A DNA stretch of 64,000 nucleotides, taken from the NCBI RefSeq assembly GCF_020379485.1, contig NC_063437.1, positions 5,838,806-5,902,805 on the forward strand, given 5' to 3'. The notes under the pieces are model-generated. The model searched no databases, had not been told where the DNA came from, and was given only the letters and a program-made list of their open reading frames with translations. Within the stretch, counting starts at the first letter, position 1; every line of letters begins with the position of its first letter. Origin of the DNA: Brassica napus (lineage: Eukaryota; Streptophyta; Magnoliopsida; Brassicales; Brassicaceae). The position numbers and the translations under genes are program-made. Positions 56,841 through 64,000 of the stretch are shown here, piece by piece.

Positions 56841-58590
56841 TGTCCTATTTTATATTTGTTCCGGTTGACTAGAGCATTACTGAATAGTACATACAAAGGG
56901 CAAGCAATAAAGTTGATCATTTAATTTATGATAATATAGTATACCATATATGCTATTGCTAGGTTGTCCATACTATTTGTGTTGCTACATTTTCAAGATA
57001 TACATTTTTAGATATAATTGGACCTTGACCAGTGCTATCGGGCGAATATTTGTTTCCACATTTATATACATAGATAATTGTTTTAGGTCACTAGTGATAT
57101 ATATTTCTGACATTAATCATTTATTTAAATATTTGTATGAATTTTTCAAACACAATAAATTTCAAACCATCACATGTATTTGTTGCTTTTTATTATATAT
57201 TATTTTATCATATTTGTGTTTAACTATTAAATGAATTGATATATGCGCGAAATAACATATTTGAAGATTATATTGTTTTTATCCTATATATTATTTAAAC
57301 TAAAGTATGACCTGCATATTTTATATTTCAAATTATAAGTAAGAATATAAATAATTAATTATTTACTAATTTTATTTACATATATGATAGTTTTAAAATA
57401 TTTTTATTGTGATTTTCCTTAATAGGACCATTTTAGGTTTTCAAAAATGGTTTATTTACCAAATATTGAAATATTCTTAGTAGATATTTTCAATTTAGCA
57501 TACATTAGTAGTACATGATTTTTAAAAATTTCGTAAACATAGTATATTCATGATTTGATTAAGATATTAATAAGATATTATGTGATTATATTCATATTTC
57601 ATTATAAAACATATTCATATATTGTTATATATACAAGAAGTATAACTATTTTAACATAGTAAATGCTGAAAATGTATTTTAATATTTATATATATTGGTA
57701 ATTTGTTATATGGATTAAATCAGGGCAATTCTCTCAAATCGCTATTTTTATGTTTTTGTCACCAAAATAGCCATAAAAAAACCAAAATAGTCTGTTTTTA
57801 TTTTTTTATTTTTAATATTTAATTATTTTTTAAAAAAATTGAAACTCCACTATCAATATCCCACCCATTATCCTTAGGGTATAAGTGTATGTTTACCATT
57901 TAATAAAACTTCTTTTGGTCAAATTCTTCTTTGAATACTATTTTTGTGAAAAAAAACTAGAAAAAACATTGCGTTAAAAAAAAAAAAACTAGAAAAAACA
58001 TCCTAACAAGTTTCTATTAAAATTATAATTGATAAATGATTTTCGACAACTTATATAAACTGCTCATCGTATATTCAAATGGTAGGTCAATATTGCATCT
58101 ATCTACATCTTTTCCATCTACAAACTGAAACTAAGTTAGAAATATGTGATATTTATCTATAAAAGGTCAGTGTTTTTTTTAAACCAAACATTAGTTTTGT
58201 ATATTTCAAATAATTCAGTTGGTTACTGACTAACATATACTTAGAAAGGTAAAGGGTTCGAATTTCTTAACCATTTAACCCATTTTTCTTAATTTTTGTA
58301 GTTTTTGGGTTTTCGGTCCAAAATATTTAAAAACTGAATCTGTATATTTGTATTTTATTTAATCAATGCAAGCTTACAAACTTAAACCAAAGAGACAAAC
58401 TCAACAAATGAAGCAAATAAAAAAATAGACACTTTCAGACTTTCAGTAACCAAAACCGGGTGGTCGCAAATGTCATGCTTGTTGTATTTTTAACTAATTT
58501 AGCGCAGAAAAAAATCAACAAATTAAATCCTTTTTTAATTACCTTATTTTTTCTTTGCAAGAGTGTGTAAAATATATAATCTCTACATTC
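56841..58590. repeat. Segmental duplication copy A'
   Basis: The uninterrupted counterpart of copy A (47850-49116 plus 53358-53728 plus 54700 on). It preserves the empty site of the Mutator-like element at about 58165 (ataaaaggtcagtg) and crosses the Helitron target (ttaattacctta-ttttttctttgcaagagtgtgtaaaatatataat) near 58550. It diverges from the HIL1 promoter at about 58590. Confidence 0.9.
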
Positions 58591-58639
58591 TGAACTAGAA
58601 GCGTTGTGATAGACAATGGAAATTATGATTCAGCACCCG

Positions 58640-58800
58640 ACATGTTAGAGATTTGAGATGTATTGTAAGGACCTGATTGTAATGGTAGAAGACTCACAAG
58701 CTTGGCCAAGCTTTTCAACTGAGTTGGAGGTCATTCCAAATTCTCAAGATGTGTTTTCCAGACTTCAAAATTATCTACTTCCTAAGGATGCAGAAAAAAT
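58640..58800 (+). mobile_element. Small LINE RNase H scrap
   Basis: Reads MVEDSQAWPSFSTELEVI in one frame and CVFQTSKL / CFPDFKIIYFLRMQ in another, resembling the LINE RNase H stretch (MVSEPEEWPAFGTYLEDI in the intact copy). Broken frames; identity moderate. Confidence 0.5.
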
Positions 58801-58960
58801 AAAAAATAGAAACACCTTTCGGTAATCAAAACCGGATGGTCGTATATAATGGCAAAACCGACATGCTTGAAACGCAAATGTCATTCTTGTTGTATTTTTA
58901 ACAAATTCAGCGCGAAAAAAAAAATCAACAAATTAATCCTCTTTTAATTGAGAAATTAGG
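58801..58960. repeat. Third partial copy of duplicated segment
   Basis: acctttcggtaatcaaaaccggatggtcg ... cattcttgttgtatttttaac-aattcagcgcgaaaaaaaaaatcaac-aattaatcctcttttaatt repeats the 53620-53720 and 58430-58545 sequence. It is cut short at ttgagaaattagg. Confidence 0.8.
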
Positions 58961-60940
58961 CTCTATATGCATACAATAACTCGAAATTAGCTAAATGTCC
59001 ACGGCACTGTTGAACTTTCTTAATCCCCATTGGACCCCTACTAATCTATGACTCTAAATGGGAGCATACATGATATTGTGTCAGATGTAATAATGACTCT
59101 ACGATCGTACTCTACGTATACATATGGTGAGAGAATTATTTTATTTTTTATTAGAATTTTGTAGCAGGTGAAGAATCCATTGGTGAGAGAATTAACACAA
59201 AAACTTTTTGTAGAGAGAACAATTTCATAGAGCCATCGTCACGATCTTTGATTTCTTCCTATACCTTTAATAATAAATATCTAGATAACGATAACCTATG
59301 GCGGTGATTGATTCTGGTGCAACTGCTCGTGCCCAGTTCTTTTACCTCCTCTGTCGCATGGAAATCTCCTAAGCTCCTTGTTGTTAGGTATCTAAATTTC
59401 AGTTCTCCTTTAATAATTGTTTTTAAACTTCCTTCACAATCGAAGCTTTTTCAAATTCCAAATCCTAATTGTAGCTCTAATCAGAGGTCACACGAGCCGC
59501 TGCATCCGAATAAAATGGCCAGATCTCGTGGGTATCTTGCATGAGTTGAACGGTGAGAGTCCGCTACCGATCTTCCTCTCCTACAGCGCCATCTTCGTCT
59601 CAGTTTTTTTATCACCTGATGTTAGATGCATTATCTTAGTCATTTGGTTGACTTTTATGTTCGCCTAAATTATATTAGTTATCTGATGACAAGATTTGTT
59701 AGACGTTATGTTCTGTTGTTAAATCATATCTAGTTACATTGTTAATGGTCGCTTAGCATGGTGTTAGGTGCTACAACCGATGTATATCTAGTTACATTCT
59801 TTTATGGTCGCTTAGCATGGTGTTAGGCGCTACAACCGATGTTAGATGTAAAACGCATTGTTAGAGGTTATTATATGGTATTGCCGGCTTACTGTTAGCC
59901 CTCATGAGATTCTATTGAGCACATGGAGTATGTGTTAAATTTTTGAACTTATCCAAGATAACAATATTTACATTATGTTGGAACAACAATCAGATTAACA
60001 TACAAAAATTATGTTACTTATTAAACCAAAAAGATAGATAATATAATTGATATATTATCTATCTTTTGGCTTAAAGGTTAATGGTTTTGTTAAATGTGAG
60101 TGACTGACCAATGTTTATCTTATATATGAAGAGTTTTTGTTAGATGATACTTTGTTTGTTACATGCTAAAAATTAAGTTACCATTAACTGATAAAAGTTT
60201 GGTTAAAATATGCAGATGATATTTCTAACACCGATAAACAATACAGATTAGTGTCAGCTAACAAAATGTTTTACCGCTAAATCATAGTGTTATACTTTGG
60301 TTTTGCACCCGATAACTACAATGTTAACCGTTATAGTATATTTTATATATAACACAATATATTAGTTGCTACATTAAAACTTATCAATTTGATAAAAGTA
60401 AAATACGAAAGTGGATATTACGATTTAATCTTCCAAATCTGTCTCTTTCTTCTTCAACACAAATCTTTTTTACCAGTTTGTGCTCTATAGCCTCCATAAA
60501 CATCATTGCTTTTCTCTTCTTCTTTTTTGAATCTCAAATTACATATGAAAAATAGAAGGAGAATCGTTAGTCGACCGAAGAGTATATATACATAAATTGA
60601 TTAAACAATAAAAATTGATCCTTTGTGAAAAATATCAATACGCAAAGGAGAAAGGAGTAGAAAAAAATTTGTTGATGAAGAGTTGAGAAAAAGGAAGAAG
60701 ATGATTGTGATGTTTTACGGCAATGAAAAAGTAATATATTAAAAACATAAAAATATGGTTTAGAATCAGTGTGCTGGCACACCTAGAGATGAATAGAGAC
60801 ATGTCAAATCTAATAAAATCGTAGACAGAAGGGTATTATGGGAACAATACTGCCAAAATTCTACAGTGAATTGGGGTTTTATGGTTCTTAGGGCATTTAC
60901 TTAATATTGGCTCATAAAAGGTATATACAGCCAATTATCT
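58961..60940. other. Intergenic DNA upstream of HIL1-like gene
   Basis: No gene accepted. Around 59280-59670 the sequence is less AT-rich and gives frames of about 80 codons in two registers without family features; it may be an exon-like scrap or transposon interior. A 58-bp tandem duplication lies at 59728-59843. Confidence 0.45.
59728..59843. repeat. 58-bp tandem duplication
   Basis: atctagttacattgttaatggtcgcttagcatggtgttaggtgctacaaccgatgtat is followed directly by a second copy with a few changes (atctagttacattcttttatggtcgc...ggcgctacaaccgatgtta). Confidence 0.9.
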
Positions 60941-61109
60941 CCTTTTAATTACCTTATTATTAATTTTTTGCAAGCGTGTGTAAAATATATAATTTCACAG
61001 TCAAGAGAAAAGGAGTCCGTTATCGCTTTAGACAAGAGGACACTGGGCTCCCACAGAAATCTCCAGAAGAAACAAGAATACATTTTCGTTTTGATAGATC
61101 AGATCACCC
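60941..61109 (+). promoter_or_regulatory. Proximal promoter and leader of HIL1-like gene
   Basis: Contains a TATA-like aaatatataatt at about 60985 and, at 61055-61069, AGAAATCTCCAGAAG, a match to the heat-shock element nGAAnnTTCnnGAAn with one mismatch (CTC for TTC). Further GAA words follow (GAAACAAGAA). HIL1 in Arabidopsis is heat-induced, so the site is plausible but untested. The whole block is duplicated at 54700-54833, where the same site reads AGAAATCTCCAGACG and has lost its last GAA. Confidence 0.55.
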
Positions 61110-64000
61110 ATGAATTCTCTGCAACTACACTGCTGCCTCCCTCCACAACACCGGCGTCTTCATCTCCGCTTCACTCCCCGCACGTGCCACTTTCTCGGGA
61201 AAATCAGCTTCCGAGAAAGCTTCTTAACCAAAGCCAACGCTAGTTCCTTCACTTGCTTCGCCCAATCCGAGACGACGAAGCAACCAAGTCTCGAAGAAAC
61301 TTCTTTATCAGAGAACCACGAACCTGAACGGCCTCCGTTCGACATCAACCTCGCCGTCATCCTCGCCGGTTTCGCTTTCGAGTCCTACGCTACACCTCCG
61401 GTAACTTCATTATCACTCTCTCTTCTGGCTATGTATCCTCCTGTTTTGACTGTTTTATTTTTTCTCAGGAAAACGTCGGGAAACGTGAGGTTAATGCAGC
61501 TGGCTGTAATACTCTCTACCTCTCAGAGTATGTCGTCACTCTTTTCATTTGTTGCCAACTAGATGATGAAAGAGCTTAGATTGTTATTATTATAATACTT
61601 GGCTTTGCTTCAGGTCATTTGTAAGACAAGTATATGATGGACAGTTATTTATTAAACTCAAAAGAGGATTTGATTTTCCTGCTTTGGATCCATGGGTTTG
61701 TGTTCTTTTCTTCAACACTTTCATCTTCTTTTTAAAATTTTGGCTTAATTATTATTCTTATTGGTTTTGGTTTCGGTTTCAGGGAACGAGTGATCCGTAC
61801 GTGGTGATGGACTTGGATGGTCAGGTTGCTAAAAGCAAAACCAAATGGGGGCAAGTTTCTTGCAATTTTCATTTCTGCTTCTCGACTTGGATGGTTATGT
61901 ATCTAGCTAGCTTGATCATAATACAAGTGTTCTGTTCAGTTTTGATTTTGGTTATATTGCTTCTTAATCAAAATTTAGCTTTTGATGTTTGAGTTTCATA
62001 TGTTTATTGCTTATTGGATGTTAAATAGGCAGACCTTAGTTACTTACTGGTATAAGTGTTGAACTTTATTGACAGGACAAAAGAACCGAAATGGAACGAA
62101 GACTTCGTTTTAAATATCAAGCTGCCTCCTGCAAAAAAGATACAGGTACAATATTTGTTTGTGTGGCCTGGCCCTGGTCAATTCTGAAAGTAGCTAGTCA
62201 AAGTATTATTGAAGTTTTGAGTATTAAACATAGTCAACTATTATGTTATGCGATGAGCGTCAGATTGCTGCTTGGGATGCAAATCTTGTCACCCCACATA
62301 AACGGATGGGGAACTCCGAAGTCGACCTGGACTGCATTTGTGATGGTGAGTTGTGGTTCACACGTTTATTACATAATTTCTGAGTTACTTTTAAGCATTT
62401 AGGGGAGATAGGTCTGTTTTTGTTGGGTATACTTCTTTTTAATACGAATCCAAAGTTCTCCTCGAGAACACTATACACTAGCAAATAGTAAGATTACGAG
62501 ACACTTGGCGAGGTTTTGGCGGTTATTAAGACTAGAGGAAAATCATCTGTGGATCAGTGATATATCTGATGAACCTACTGCACGTCTTACTTGCAACTTC
62601 AGTCTCAAAATTTATACTTGTTCTTTTCTCTTTTGCTAAGGAAACTTGCACGAGGTGCTTGTAGAATTAGACGGCATTGGAGGTGGTGGGAAAGTTCAAC
62701 TGGAGGTTAGTTTCTTATGAATCTTTTCTGTTAGTTTCTTATGAATCTTACATTATTACTTTGTTGGCTGAAAGTATACAATGACTGAGGTTCCCTGTGA
62801 CAAATGATTCAGTTATGTATATTATACCTCTGTCTTATGATCCATTGATTCACATGTTTGTATATGCTAAACCCAAAATGTTAGTATCTCTACTACTTTG
62901 GCATTTTTCCTGACCGTATTTAAAAATAATTTCAGATTAGATACAAGGGATTTGAGGAGATTGAAGATGAAAAGAAGTGGTGGAAGTTACCGTTTATTTC
63001 AGAATTTCTTAAAAGAAATGAAATTGAGTCAGTTTTGAGCAATCTTGTTGACTCTGATGCCATTCCAGCGCGTCAATTTGTAGAGTATGCATTTGGACAG
63101 TTAAAGTCACTCAATGATACTCCTCCTCTTAACAACACTGAACTTCGAAACAACAATATGGATGGTTCCGAAGATGACAAAAACTCTAGCTTAGAGGATT
63201 CATTGGATACAAAACGCAGTGGTGAAGATAAAGAAGGTGATGATGATGGGAGCAGCAATGAAAGTGGTAGCATTCGGTCAGAAAGTAATTTATGGGATAG
63301 CTTCCCTGACATAGTTAGTCAAAACATCGTGCAGAAACTTGGTCTTCCATCACCTAAGAAACTGAAGTTAGATGGGATGGAAATACTGGAAAAATTTGGT
63401 CTACAATCAAGAAAAACTGCAGAAGCTGGTTACATTGAATCAGGGCTTGCCACTGCTGATACTCGAGAAGTTGATGATGAAAAGGAAGGTGGTCAGCTTG
63501 CTACTAATGCACCCAAGTCTTCCATTGCAGACATGAAGAATGCAACACAAGAATTGCTTAAGCAGGCTGATAATGTCTTTGGTGCTTTAATGGTTTTAAA
63601 AGCGGTAGTGCCTCAATTAAGCAAGAACGGTCTTGGTACAGAGAAGGTCTCAGAAAAAAATGGTGGTTCCGGTGGAAGAGACAATTTCTCTAAGAGTGAG
63701 AAACTCTCTGGTCTAGTGAATGTTGACGGAGAGGATGAAAAGAACGCCGAGGAAATGAAAACACTCTTTTCTAGCGCAGAAAGTGCGATGGAGGCATGGG
63801 CAATGCTTGCCACTGCCTTGGGGCATCCAAGCTTTATCAAATCCGAATTTGAAAAGCTATGTTTCCTTGACAACGACATCACTGACACTCAAGTAAAGAC
63901 TCTTCTTCTCGTTTACTAACTGATGACAAATTGTTTCCAGGAAAACAAATTCATATTAGAAAGTGATAGACTAATTTGCAATCTGCAGGTGGCGATTTGG
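61110..64000 (+). CDS. HIL1: Plastid C2/lipase-3 galactolipase, HIL1-like, 5' part
   Basis: Exons: 61110-61400, 61469-61527, 61614-61695, 61783-61850, 62076-62145, 62264-62345, 62641-62705, 62936-63892 and 63989-64000 (cut by the window), giving 562 codons so far. The N-terminus is rich in Ser, Arg and hydroxyl residues like a chloroplast transit peptide. A C2 domain follows: LFIKLKRGFDFPALD, GTSDPYVVMDLDGQVAKSKT, EPKWNEDFVLNI, IAAWDANLVTPHKRMG and LHEVLVELDG. Then comes an acidic, Ser-rich linker (DDKNSSLEDSLD), AMEAWAMLATALGHPSF and FLDNDITDTQ-VAIW, the entrance to the class-3 lipase domain; the Ser active site lies beyond the window. The fourth intron starts GCAAGT (GC-AG). An upstream acceptor at 63940 would insert about 16 residues, so I prefer the one at 63988. 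Arabidopsis HIL1 (At4g13550) releases linolenate from plastid galactolipid in heat. Symbol inferred by homology and synteny. Confidence 0.9.

Noticed and set aside
1..64000. CRISPR arrays, bacterial operons, ribosome binding sites
   Set aside because: The window is plant nuclear DNA with spliceosomal introns; the repeats present are tandem or transposon-derived.

Overview
The window is nuclear DNA of a higher plant: AT-rich, with split genes, plant-type introns and dense nested transposons. Five reading frames look like real genes. Their order matches, from memory, Arabidopsis thaliana chromosome 4 from At4g13615 down to At4g13550, read in reverse. The proteins look Brassicaceae and the intergenic DNA is much expanded, so I infer a Brassica or close relative (B. 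oleracea/napus C-type or Raphanus are plausible). The species is not proven by the sequence.

Genes kept in this order: a SERF/4F5-family small protein (minus, 5927-6549) whose first intron looks like a U12-type AT-AC intron; a GPI-anchored X8-domain protein (plus, 18127-19673); a dirigent protein of the DIR18/ESB1 group (minus, 20539-21273); a small LEA protein related to UNE15 (plus, 31788-32325); and the 5' part of a plastid C2/lipase-3 gene related to HIL1 (plus, from 61110, cut by the window end). Between the X8 and dirigent genes lies a decayed last-exon relic of a GDT1/PAM71-type transporter, where Arabidopsis has CMT1. Counterparts of MEE57 and HTA4 were not seen. Foreign or decayed gene copies are a DUF295 gene (21.96-22.9 kb, minus), a GeBP-family gene (23.6-24.6 kb, minus) and a KORRIGAN-like GH9 fragment (55.9-56.4 kb, plus).

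The rest is mostly mobile DNA. 0-5 kb: Helitron ends, a Ty1/copia fragment and a LINE fragment. 7-17 kb: Helitrons, tandem repeats, Ty3/gypsy remains. 17-26 kb: three short Mutator-like elements, two of them with perfect 9-bp target duplications. 27.5-30.5 kb and 33 kb: LINE fragments. 34.16-39.26 kb: a nearly full-length LINE with a perfect 16-bp target duplication. 40.55-41.57 kb: a complete small Helitron. 42.7-47.2 kb: a Ty3/gypsy element (Athila/Tat-like) with two LTRs and a shrunken interior, its first LTR carrying a MITE and a truncated LINE.

47.8-61.1 kb is the most rearranged part. A ~1.7-kb segment occurs twice. One copy was hit by a 4.2-kb Mutator-like element and a Helitron, and its paralogue or the HIL1 upstream region preserves both empty sites. 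The proximal promoter/5' leader of the HIL1-like gene is also duplicated 6 kb upstream. Plant genes here are independent transcription units; there are no operons.
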